DNA of 5,744 nt from Deltaproteobacteria bacterium. Lineage in GTDB: Bacteria; Desulfobacterota; Syntrophia; Syntrophales; UBA5619. Shown here piece after piece: positions 1 through 5,744 of the stretch. How positions within the stretch are numbered: the first letter of the stretch is position 1; each line of letters opens with the position of its first letter. The translations under genes were made by a program, and so were the position numbers. Under the pieces are notes generated by a model. It was not told where the DNA came from. It saw nothing but the letters and a program-made list of their open reading frames with translations, and searched no databases. The DNA is taken from NCBI GenBank assembly GCA_026388365.1, contig JAPLJW010000051.1:1-5744 (forward strand), read 5' to 3'.

Positions 1-1
1 C

Positions 2-649
2 ACCTTTGAGGAGCTGGTGGCCTGGATCAAGGATAACCCCAAGAAGTTCGGGTACAACGGGGTCAAGGGCGGGATGAGCGGCACCGGCTTCGTCACCGGC
101 TGGACCTACTGGAAGAGCGGGAAGTACGACCAGTATGCCAAGGGCGTCTATGACCAAGCCGCCGAGGCTGGCTGGCCGGAGGCGATCAAAGAGCTGAAGA
201 GCCTCCCCGTGACGATGACCACCGGAAACAACGATACACTCGACAAACTAAATCGGGGCGAGATCGCCATGGGTCCGGTCTGGGTGGACATGGTGATCAG
301 CATGAAGAACGAGAACCGGATGGACCCCAAGATCAAGCTGAAGCTGATCTCTCCCGGCCTGCCCGGTCAGCCCATGTACCTGGTGGTGACCAAGAAGTCG
401 GCCAGCTACGAGATGGCGAAGAAGTACGTGGAATTCATTACCTCGCCCGAGCAGCAGGCCAGGGTGGTCGTGGAGCGGATGGGATGGCTCCCGGGCATCG
501 ATGCCAAGCACGTGCTGTCCGTGGTGTCGCCAAAGGCGAAGGCGATGCTCTTCGCCGACATTCCGCCCGATACGCTGGAAAGGAACGGGCTGATGTTCCC
601 GCAGCAGAAGTATTTCAAGGATCTGCTGACGGCGTACGAGGAGAACTAA
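2..649 (+). CDS. ABC transporter periplasmic solute-binding protein, C-terminal part (5' truncated by window)
   Basis: The frame is open from the first complete codon at position 2 to the TAA at 647-649, giving 215 residues that begin TFEELVAWIKDNP. A GTG at 17 is internal, so the true start with its signal peptide lies upstream of the window. The segment looks like the second half of a type II periplasmic binding protein (extracellular solute-binding family 1/8 type): a lobe ending in a GEIAMGPVWVDM-like strand, then YLVVTKKSASYEMAKKYVEFI and SPEQQARVVVERMGWLPG, the usual 'remaining-stable helix then C-terminal cap' pattern of these proteins. It captures the ligand in the periplasm and hands it to the permeases encoded immediately downstream. 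Ligand is unknown; neighbours suggest the polyamine/iron/phosphonate group rather than sugars. No frameshift is visible. Family assignment is confident, substrate is not. Confidence 0.88.
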   Translation, partial: TFEELVAWIKDNPKKFGYNGVKGGMSGTGFVTGWTYWKSGKYDQYAKGVYDQAAEAGWPEAIKELKSLPVTMTTGNNDTLDKLNRGEIAMGPVWVDMVISMKNENRMDPKIKLKLISPGLPGQPMYLVVTKKSASYEMAKKYVEFITSPEQQARVVVERMGWLPGIDAKHVLSVVSPKAKAMLFADIPPDTLERNGLMFPQQKYFKDLLTAYEEN

Positions 650-672
650 CCCCGAAAGCGACCCCAGGAGAC

Positions 673-701
673 GGGGCGGGGGGGTATGGCCCCCTCGCCC
701 C
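673..701 (+). promoter_or_regulatory. Strong intercistronic hairpin with the permease start codon in its loop
   Basis: Bases 673-684 (GGGGCGGGGGGG) can pair without a gap with 690-701 (CCCCCTCGCCCC): eleven G-C pairs and one G-U wobble (679 with 695), closing a 5-nt loop TATGG at 685-689. The ATG at 686 is therefore in the loop. No T-run follows (702 onward reads CTATTCCCT), so it is not a standard intrinsic terminator. Between a binding-protein gene and its permease gene such hairpins are known in other operons to protect the upstream mRNA and leave the binding protein in excess; here it could also limit permease translation. The pairing is read directly from the sequence; the role is inference. 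Confidence 0.6.
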
Positions 702-1531
702 TATTCCCTATGCGACTCTCACATCGTCTTGCGTATCTCTTGATCGCATTGCCTCCGCTGGCCATCGTCGTCTGGCTGTTCTTCATCCCGTTTCTCTCCT
801 CCGCCTATCTGAGCCTGCTGCGCGAGGATCAGTGGAGCCTGCGGAACTACTACCTGGTGTGGCGGCTGTACCGGTATGATATCCTCTACACGCTCTGGAT
901 CGCCTTCTTCAGCCTGGTTGCGGTGCTCGTGATCGCCGTCTTTCTGTGCGGGTATCTGCGGATTTATATCAACAAGCCGGTCGAGTTCCTCTTCAAGATT
1001 CCGCTCTTCATCCCCTTCGTGGTCGTGGGGCACGCCATGCGGGTGCTGCTGGCGCCCAAGGGGACATTGAACGCGGCACTGAGCCAGATCGGCCTCGTCA
1101 ACATGAACGATCCGCCATCCATCGCCTTTGGCTGGATCGGGATTGCCGTTTGCCTGATCTGGAAGAATCTCGCGCTGGCGGTGCTCCTCGTACTGGGATC
1201 CTATCGGTCGGTGGACGAGACTTATCTGGAAGCGGCGCGGAACTACGGGGCGTCGGCGTTCCAGCAGATCAAGGACATCCTGCTGCCGATGTCGAAGGCC
1301 TCGCTGGCGGTGGCGGGGGCCTTCATGTTCACCTCGATGCTGGCGTCGTTTTCCGTTCCGCTGATGATCGGCAGCGGGGAGCCGCCGCAGATGGTGATGA
1401 TCGACGTCTTCTACCGGATCAACTACCAGATGGATTACGGCACGGCAAACGCCTTGGGCGTGGTGTCGTATCTGCTGGCGATGGGGGTGGCCGGGTATTA
1501 CCTGCGGACCATCACGCAGAAGGGAACCTAA
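686..1531 (+). CDS. ABC transporter permease 1 (binding-protein-dependent transport system inner membrane component)
   Basis: Encodes 281 residues of an inner-membrane permease. About six hydrophobic segments are visible near residues 17-42, 66-92, 103-122, 145-172, 205-230 and 254-273. The cytoplasmic EAA loop matches the family consensus EAA-x3-G-x9-I-x-LP exactly: E182, A183, A184, G188, I198, L200, P201; this loop docks on the ATPase. It pairs with the next gene product to form the channel. Start choice is uncertain: ATG 686 has AGGAG at 666-670, a long 15-base spacing, and sits in a hairpin loop; ATG 710 (MRLSHRLAYLL) would begin just after the hairpin and gives a normal positive N-terminus but has no ribosome site. 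The gene lies 36 bases after the binding-protein gene and ends 6 bases before permease 2. Resembles PotB/FbpB-type permeases; substrate unresolved. Confidence 0.9.
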   Translation: MAPSPLFPMRLSHRLAYLLIALPPLAIVVWLFFIPFLSSAYLSLLREDQWSLRNYYLVWRLYRYDILYTLWIAFFSLVAVLVIAVFLCGYLRIYINKPVEFLFKIPLFIPFVVVGHAMRVLLAPKGTLNAALSQIGLVNMNDPPSIAFGWIGIAVCLIWKNLALAVLLVLGSYRSVDETYLEAARNYGASAFQQIKDILLPMSKASLAVAGAFMFTSMLASFSVPLMIGSGEPPQMVMIDVFYRINYQMDYGTANALGVVSYLLAMGVAGYYLRTITQKGT

Positions 1532-1537
1532 CAGCAT

Positions 1538-2332
1538 ATGGTGCGTCGAACAATGCGCATGGCGGGCGTGGTGATCGCGGGGATGGTGATCTTCCTGCCG
1601 CTTTCCAGCCTGGTCATCTGGTCCTTCGCCGAGAAGTGGTACTGGCCGCATCTCTTTCCGCAACAGATGGGGCTCTTCTACTGGGCCAAGGTCATGCAGG
1701 GCGATCTGCTGCGCGCGCTCACGGACGGCTTCCTCATCGCCGTCGTGGTCACGGTTCTCACCCTGATCATCACGATCCCTCTGGCGTATGTGCTGGCGCG
1801 CCTGCCGGTTCCGTTCAAGCCGCTGATCCTTATGGTCTTCCTGCTGCCTCAGGCGTTTCCGCAACTCCCGGTGTTCGTGAACTCCACAACGCTCCTGTAT
1901 CAGGTGAACCTGGGGGGGAAACTGGGAGGCGTGGTCCTCATCCACATGGTGGGGGCGCTGGTTTTCGCGGTCTGGACCATGACGGCGGTCTTCAAGTCGG
2001 TGCCCGAGGCCCTGGAGGAGGCCGCCATCAACCTGGGCGCATCCCGGTTCAAGGCCTTCCATTCGGTCTCGCTGCCGCTGGCCACGCCCGGGATTATTGC
2101 CAGCACGCTGCTGGTCTTTCTTTACTCGCTGGACGAATTCACGGGGACACTTCTGGTCGGAAGCCCGTTTGTCCTCACGCTTCCGGTCTACATGTACCGG
2201 ACAAGCGTGGGGTACGAGCTGCAGGTGGCTTCGATCAGTGCGCTCATGCTCATGTTGCCGGGCATCGTGCTCCTGGTCCTGCTGGAAAAGTACATGAAGT
2301 CCGAGTACCTTTCGATGTTTGGACGTATCTGA
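1538..2332 (+). CDS. ABC transporter permease 2 (PotC-like inner membrane component)
   Basis: Encodes 264 residues with about six membrane segments (roughly 9-30, 63-86, 96-118, 131-152, 183-208 and 230-250). The EAA loop is present at E161, A162, A163, G167, V177, L179, P180, with valine replacing the usual isoleucine. The following segment LLVFLYSLDEFTGTLLVG and the TLPVYMY stretch are typical of the second permease in polyamine, ferric iron and phosphonate importers. Start ATG 1538 lies six bases after the permease 1 stop; a purine-rich AGAAGGGA at 1518-1525 inside the end of permease 1 is a plausible though distant ribosome site, so the two permeases are probably translationally coupled. 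In-frame ATGs at 1553 and 1559 are alternatives. The stop TGA (2330-2332) overlaps the candidate CTG start of the ATPase. It heterodimerises with permease 1. Confidence 0.9.
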   Translation: MVRRTMRMAGVVIAGMVIFLPLSSLVIWSFAEKWYWPHLFPQQMGLFYWAKVMQGDLLRALTDGFLIAVVVTVLTLIITIPLAYVLARLPVPFKPLILMVFLLPQAFPQLPVFVNSTTLLYQVNLGGKLGGVVLIHMVGALVFAVWTMTAVFKSVPEALEEAAINLGASRFKAFHSVSLPLATPGIIASTLLVFLYSLDEFTGTLLVGSPFVLTLPVYMYRTSVGYELQVASISALMLMLPGIVLLVLLEKYMKSEYLSMFGRI

Positions 2333-3399
2333 TACGAAAAGCCGAGAGCCGGGAAGGCGGGGCGGGGATTCTCCGGTCCCGGCGCCGGACGTACGGGAAG
2401 GTCGAGGCGCTGAAGGGGGCCTCGCTTAACTTCAAGAGCGGCGCCATGACCGCCATCCTGGGGCCGAGCGGCTGCGGGAAGACCACGCTGCTGCGGAGCA
2501 TTGCCGGATTCATCCCGATCGACGAGGGACGCATCCTTTTCGGCAACGACGATGTGACGCAGCTTCCGCCCCAGCAGCGGGGCACCGCGATGGTCTTTCA
2601 GAATTACGCCCTCTGGCCCCACATGACCATTTTCGGGAATGTGTCGTACGGGCTGCGGCTCCAGAAGGTGCCCGAGGCCGAGATCCGCCGGCGCGTCCTC
2701 AAGGTGCTGGAGCTGGTCGAGATCGGGAACCTGTCCGACGTGGAAACGCGCAAACCCGTCGCCCTGAGCGGAGGGCAGCAGCAGCGCGTCGCGTTGGCGC
2801 GGGCCCTGGTGGTGGAGCCCAAGGTGCTCCTGATGGACGAACCGCTGTCCAACCTGGATGCCAAGGTGCGCCAGCGGCTCCGCGCCGAACTGCGCCGGCT
2901 TCAGAAGCAAGTCGGGATCACGGCCATCTATGTGACGCACGACCAGGAAGAGGCGCTGGCCCTGGCGGATACCGTGGTTCTGATGAATCAGGGGCGGATC
3001 ATCCAGACGGGGACGCCGCAGGAGATCTATCTCAAGCCCGACACGGCCTTCGCCGCGGAGTTTCTCGGCGTGAGCAATCAATTAGAGGGGGAGGTTGCCG
3101 GCGGAAGGCTCACCATCGCCGGCCAGACCGTTTCCTATGCCGGACCCGTGCGAGGCAAGGCGGTCGTGATCGTGCGTGCATCCGATATCCAGATCGAAGA
3201 TCCGGCTGCGGCGCCCCGGCCGGAGACGATGGCGCTGACGGGCATCCTGGAGGAGAGTCTCTTTTTAGGGGCGCACTACCGGCAATATATCCGCGTCGGC
3301 CGGATCGTCGTGATGGCCGACAGCGCCGATCCTCGGCCGACCGGCGCCGTCCGGCTGTTCTTGCCGTCGGACAAGGTACAGGTGTATGGGCAGCCGTGA
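2329..3399 (+). CDS. ABC transporter ATP-binding protein, MalK/PotA/FbpC type; start codon unusual or displaced
   Basis: This is the ATPase that energises the importer from the cytoplasmic face. Counting from CTG 2329 it has 356 residues, normal for the family. All nucleotide-binding elements are intact: A-loop aromatic Y22, Walker A GPSGCGKT at 45-52, Q-loop Q91, signature LSGGQQQR at 146-153, Walker B VLLMDEP at 166-172 (D170, E171), D-loop SNLD at 174-177, switch H204. After about residue 252 comes a TOBE-like C-terminal region (LEGEVAGGRLTIAG, then GILEESLFLGAHYRQYI), as in PotA/FbpC/UgpC proteins. The odd part is the beginning: the frame has no ATG, GTG or TTG between at least 2221 and the ATG at 2446, and that ATG would delete the first strands up to just before Walker A. 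Candidates are CTG 2329, overlapping the permease stop in a CTGA arrangement, or ATT 2368 behind a GGGAAGGCGGGGCGGGG purine stretch. Residues 13-23 (GILRSRRRTYG) are unusually arginine-rich. Function is sure, exact start is not. Confidence 0.88.
   Translation: MIRKAESREGGAGILRSRRRTYGKVEALKGASLNFKSGAMTAILGPSGCGKTTLLRSIAGFIPIDEGRILFGNDDVTQLPPQQRGTAMVFQNYALWPHMTIFGNVSYGLRLQKVPEAEIRRRVLKVLELVEIGNLSDVETRKPVALSGGQQQRVALARALVVEPKVLLMDEPLSNLDAKVRQRLRAELRRLQKQVGITAIYVTHDQEEALALADTVVLMNQGRIIQTGTPQEIYLKPDTAFAAEFLGVSNQLEGEVAGGRLTIAGQTVSYAGPVRGKAVVIVRASDIQIEDPAAAPRPETMALTGILEESLFLGAHYRQYIRVGRIVVMADSADPRPTGAVRLFLPSDKVQVYGQP
2348..2383 (+). promoter_or_regulatory. Potential RNA hairpin at the permease 2-ATPase junction
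   Basis: GCCGGGA at 2348-2354 pairs perfectly with TCCCGGC at 2377-2383. Inside it, CGGGG at 2363-2367 can pair with CTCCG at 2371-2375 (one G-U pair), leaving ATT 2368-2370 as the tip. The unpaired parts are 2355-2362 and 2376. It lies between the permease stop and the conserved part of the ATPase and may influence ATPase initiation. GC-rich coding DNA forms such structures often by chance, so the functional claim is weak. Confidence 0.3.
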
Positions 3400-3450
3400 G
3401 AGACGGCAACGACAGCGACCTCGAATCCAAACTTTCATCAACGCAGACGG

Positions 3451-3479
3451 GGGGAATTGCGACAGTCCCCTATTTTTTT
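3451..3479 (+). terminator. Probable intrinsic terminator of the transporter operon
   Basis: GGGGA at 3451-3455 pairs with TCCCC at 3466-3470 (extendable by a G-U pair, 3450 with 3471) around a 10-nt loop, followed by TA and seven Ts at 3473-3479. It is 52 bases after the ATPase stop on the + strand, the expected place. The stem is short, so efficiency may be modest. The T-run is the complement of the two AAA lysine codons that end hisD, so the terminator overlaps the convergent gene. On the - strand the same stem is not followed by a T-run, so it should not stop hisD transcription. Confidence 0.55.
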
Positions 3480-4759
3480 AGGCGCAGGCGGACGGAATTC
3501 CCGTGACCGCCAAACCCTTCCAACTCGGCGAAGCGGGCGCTTTGGCTTCCATACCGTTCGATCGCCTCCCGCGAGAAGGAGAGAACACTGGTCCGTTTGA
3601 TGAAATCGTAAACACCGAGGGGCGAAGCGAAGCGGGCCGTTCCCCCGGTCGGCAGGACATGGTTGGGTCCCGCCACGTAGTCGCCCAGCGCCTCCGGGGT
3701 GTGCATCCCTAAAAAAATCGCCCCGGCGTTCCGGATCTCCGCGAGGAGTTCCCGGGGATTCCGCACCATCAGTTCGAGGTGTTCCGGCGCGAAACGGTTG
3801 GCCAGCGCGACCGCCTCGGCAAGATCGCGCGTGACCACCGCGGCCCCGAAGGCGTCGAGCGCGCGGGAGGCGATCTCCCTCCGCGGAAGATCCGCAAGCT
3901 GACGGCCGACCTCCCCGGCTACGGCCCCGGCATAGGCCTCATCCGGCGTCAGCAGGACGGCGCTTGCCATCTCGTCATGTTCGGCCTGGGCCAGCAGATC
4001 CGCCGCCGCATAGGCCGCTTCTCCCGTCCCGTCGGCGATGATCAGGACCTCGCTGGGACCGGCGATCATATCGATCGCGACCCGGCCGAAAACCATTTTC
4101 TTGGCGGCCGCCACATAGGCGTTCCCCGGACCGACGATCTTATCGACGCGGGGAACCGACGCCGTGCCGAAGGCGAGGGCCGCGATCGCCTGGGCGCCGC
4201 CGATCTTGAAGATCCGGTTCACGCCGCCGATCTCGGCGGCGGCGGCGATCAGGGGATGAAGCCGCCCGTCGCGGGAAGGCGTCACGAGGATAATCTCGCC
4301 GACGCCGGCGATCCGGGCGGGGATCGCGGTCATCAGGACGGTAGAGGGATAACAGGCGAGCCCCCCCGGGGCGTAGATGCCGACACGCGCCAGCGGAAGG
4401 ATGCGCTGGCCGAGTTCCACCCCTTCCTCGTCTGCAATGGACCACCCCTCGCAGCGCTGGTGTTCGTGAAACCGCTCAATTCTCCCGGCAGCCAGGCGGA
4501 GGATCTCCGCATCTTCCGGAAGGACCTGCGCCGCCGCGACCTTCCGCTCGGAGGCTTTGGCCTCGACCGTCGCGGCGGTCACGGCGTGACCGTCCCACCG
4601 GGCGGTATAATCAAAGAGGGCCTCATCGCCCCGCTGGCCGACCTCTTCCACAATCCGCCCGACGGCCGCCCAGAGTTCGGGATCGAATACCCGGCCCCGT
4701 TCCCGGATCTTCCGGAAATGTTCTTCAAATTCCGCGCTGTCCGTTCGGATGATCTTCAT
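3470..4759 (-). CDS. hisD: Histidinol dehydrogenase
   Basis: Encodes a complete 429-residue HisD, which oxidises L-histidinol through histidinal to L-histidine with two NAD+, the last two steps of histidine synthesis, as a cytoplasmic zinc-dependent homodimer. The protein is collinear with the Escherichia coli enzyme. Expected zinc ligands are present: Q258 and H261 in LLAQAEHD, D360 in GDYVAGPNH, H419 in GFGGHGNS. The catalytic pair E326-H327 is present in FAPEHLEL. The family signature around IDMIAGPSEVLIIADG starts near residue 229. ATG start (4757-4759) is supported by AAGGGGAAGG just upstream. It begins nine bases after murA, so the two are very likely cotranscribed. No other his gene follows: the next gene converges from the other strand. 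The C-terminus ends RLKK, the two AAA codons overlapping the opposite-strand terminator. Confidence 0.98.
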   Translation of the reverse strand: MKIIRTDSAEFEEHFRKIRERGRVFDPELWAAVGRIVEEVGQRGDEALFDYTARWDGHAVTAATVEAKASERKVAAAQVLPEDAEILRLAAGRIERFHEHQRCEGWSIADEEGVELGQRILPLARVGIYAPGGLACYPSTVLMTAIPARIAGVGEIILVTPSRDGRLHPLIAAAAEIGGVNRIFKIGGAQAIAALAFGTASVPRVDKIVGPGNAYVAAAKKMVFGRVAIDMIAGPSEVLIIADGTGEAAYAAADLLAQAEHDEMASAVLLTPDEAYAGAVAGEVGRQLADLPRREIASRALDAFGAAVVTRDLAEAVALANRFAPEHLELMVRNPRELLAEIRNAGAIFLGMHTPEALGDYVAGPNHVLPTGGTARFASPLGVYDFIKRTSVLSFSREAIERYGSQSARFAELEGFGGHGNSVRLRLKK

Positions 4760-4760
4760 G

Positions 4761-4770
4761 CCTTCCCCTT
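4761..4770 (-). promoter_or_regulatory. Ribosome binding site of hisD overlapping the murA stop
   Basis: On the minus strand this reads AAGGGGAAGG, one base before the hisD ATG, with the AGGGG core about five bases from it. Its first two bases are the last two of the murA TAA stop (4771-4769). This fixes the hisD start and suggests that ribosomes finishing murA help start hisD. Confidence 0.7.
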
Positions 4771-5744
4771 ATCCGGCGATCCGCCGGATGTCGGCCCCCA
4801 GTGCCGACAATTTCTGCTCGATCTGCTGATAGCCCCGGTCGATGTGATAGACGCGGGAAAGGGTCGTCGTTCCCTCCGCCGCGAGACCGGCCAGGATCAG
4901 GGAGGCCGATGCCCGGAGATCGGTCGCCATCACCGGCGCCCCGCGGAGTTTCGCGACCCCCCGGACGATGGCGCTCTTCCCCTGGATGACGATATCCGCG
5001 CCCATGCGCATCATCTCGCCGACATGCATGAAACGGTTTTCGAAGACCGTCTCGGTGATCACGCTCAGGCCGTTGCCGAGGGCCATCATGGCCATGATCT
5101 GGGCCTGCAGATCCGTCGGAAATCCCGGATAGGGAAGCGTCTTGACATCCACGCTTGTTACGGTCCCGCCGCCCGCCGCCCGAAGGGCGTCCCCATCCGC
5201 GTCGATCCGCATGCCGGCGTCCCGGAGCCTGGCGATGAGCGCCTCCAGGTGGAAGGGGTTGCAGCCCAGGATCCGGACATCCCCGCCGGTCATTCCGGCG
5301 GCGATCAGAAAGGTTCCGGCCTCGATCCGGTCCGGGATCACCGCCGCCTCCGCGGGATGGAGCGATTTCACTCCATTGATTACGATCACATCGGTTCCCG
5401 CCCCGCGGATCCGCGCCCCCATGCCGATCAGCACCTCGGCCAGGTTGACGATCTCCGGCTCGCGCGCGGCGTTTTTCAGGATGGTCGTCCCCTCCGCGAG
5501 CGTCGCGGCCATCATGATATTTTCCGTACCCGTGACGGTGGAGATATCGAAACAGAGGGTCGCGCCCCGGAGACGCGACGCCTTCGCCTCGACATACCCG
5601 TCCTTCAGCGTCACCTCCGCCCCCATCTCCTGGAGCGCCCGGATATGGAGGTTGACCGGCCTCGCCCCGATGGCGCAGCCTCCCGGCAGGGAAACCCGCG
5701 CCTCCCCCATCCGCGCCACGAGGGGACCGAGGACCAGAATCGAG
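4769..5744 (-). CDS. murA: UDP-N-acetylglucosamine 1-carboxyvinyltransferase, C-terminal part (5' truncated by window)
   Basis: MurA transfers enolpyruvate from phosphoenolpyruvate to UDP-GlcNAc, the first committed cytoplasmic step of peptidoglycan synthesis. The frame stays open to the window edge: from the codon at 5743-5741 it reads SILVLGPL and continues for 324 residues to TAA 4769-4771. Compared with the 419-residue Escherichia coli enzyme about 92 N-terminal residues are missing, so GTG 5719 is internal. Key residues are conserved: catalytic Cys at visible residue 23 in [10 protein letters not shown] (E. coli C115) with R28 (R120), Asp211 in FPTDLQAQ (D305), Arg277 in DLRASASL (R371) and Arg303 in [11 protein letters not shown] (R397). 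Cysteine rather than aspartate at the fosfomycin-reactive site predicts the enzyme is not intrinsically resistant by that route. FENRFMHV and [15 protein letters not shown] are further family hallmarks. hisD follows in the same operon. Confidence 0.97.
   Translation of the reverse strand, partial: SILVLGPLVARMGEARVSLPGGCAIGARPVNLHIRALQEMGAEVTLKDGYVEAKASRLRGATLCFDISTVTGTENIMMAATLAEGTTILKNAAREPEIVNLAEVLIGMGARIRGAGTDVIVINGVKSLHPAEAAVIPDRIEAGTFLIAAGMTGGDVRILGCNPFHLEALIARLRDAGMRIDADGDALRAAGGGTVTSVDVKTLPYPGFPTDLQAQIMAMMALGNGLSVITETVFENRFMHVGEMMRMGADIVIQGKSAIVRGVAKLRGAPVMATDLRASASLILAGLAAEGTTTLSRVYHIDRGYQQIEQKLSALGADIRRIAG

Noticed and set aside
1912..1918. Seven-G homopolymer inside permease 2 as a possible phase-variation or error site
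   Set aside because: The reading frame continues correctly on both sides into the EAA loop, and a single short G-run does not by itself indicate phase variation.
719..2062. 447-codon open frame on the minus strand
   Set aside because: It lies antisense to both permeases; its translation is a low-complexity mix of His, Arg, Gln, Asp and Glu, as expected from complementing hydrophobic codons in GC-rich DNA, and no domain is recognisable.
946..2328. Forward frame open upstream of and continuous with the ATPase
   Set aside because: It runs out of frame through permease 1 and permease 2, both of which are clear genes; the translation there is Gly/Arg/Ala-rich noise. Only the part from about 2329 is real.
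2282..2400. Permease 2-ATPase fusion by -1 frameshifting before the TGA at 2330
   Set aside because: The frames would allow it, but I see no good slippery heptamer with a downstream structure at the right spacing, and such fusions are not usual in this importer group. Reinitiation at a weak start is simpler.
2188..3081. 297-codon minus-strand open frame opposite the ATPase
   Set aside because: Shadow of a fully conserved ATPase gene; no ribosome site or known domain.
3711..3734. Terminator-like CCGG-AACG-CCGG stem followed by seven Ts on the minus strand inside hisD
   Set aside because: The stem is only four pairs, is five bases away from the T-run, and the bases encode the conserved AIFLG segment of HisD. 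Most likely incidental, though transcript slippage at the T-run is conceivable.
4196..4240. Direct repeat GCCGCCGATCT (4196, 4223) and 8-bp inverted repeat 4223-4230/4233-4240
   Set aside because: Inside conserved hisD codons for Ala, Ile and Gly rich protein; explained by GC-rich codon choice.
4140..4445. 101-codon minus-strand open frame in another frame of hisD
   Set aside because: Arg/Pro/Asp-rich out-of-frame translation of hisD without any family resemblance.

Overview
The window holds six protein-coding genes in two convergent blocks and fills almost completely. It is GC-rich and tightly packed, like a Gram-negative bacterial chromosome. The left block (1-3399, + strand) is a classical ABC importer operon: the 3' part of a periplasmic solute-binding protein, two six-helix permeases with textbook EAA loops, and a MalK/PotA/FbpC-type ATPase with a C-terminal TOBE-like region. 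The right block (3470-5744, - strand) is housekeeping: murA (peptidoglycan precursor synthesis, its first ~92 codons lie outside the window) followed 9 bases later by a complete hisD (last steps of histidine synthesis). A direct murA-his neighbourhood recalls what I know from Desulfobacterota/deltaproteobacteria such as Geobacter. That lineage call is a low-confidence inference from gene order and composition only.

Layout: 2-649 solute-binding protein C-terminal part; 650-685 short gap that is part of a very strong potential RNA hairpin; 686-1531 permease 1; 1538-2332 permease 2; about 2329-3399 ATPase, which has no ATG, GTG or TTG start in its frame at a sensible position; 3400-3469 convergent gap with a probable intrinsic terminator for the transporter operon whose U-tract runs into the end of hisD; 3470-4759 hisD; 4769-5744 murA. 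No stretch longer than about 70 bases lacks a gene, and I see no tRNA, rRNA, CRISPR array, insertion sequence or attachment site.

The transporter genes form one importer: the binding protein delivers a ligand to the two permeases and the ATPase powers uptake. Permease pair and ATPase look most like the polyamine/ferric iron/phosphonate group, but the ligand cannot be fixed from sequence alone. The metabolic genes are unrelated to it. I do not see a novel system here. The points that deserve a second look are at the gene junctions: a 12-bp GC hairpin presenting the permease 1 start codon in its 5-nt loop, and the missing conventional start and unusual arginine-rich N-terminus of the ATPase, also within a foldable segment.
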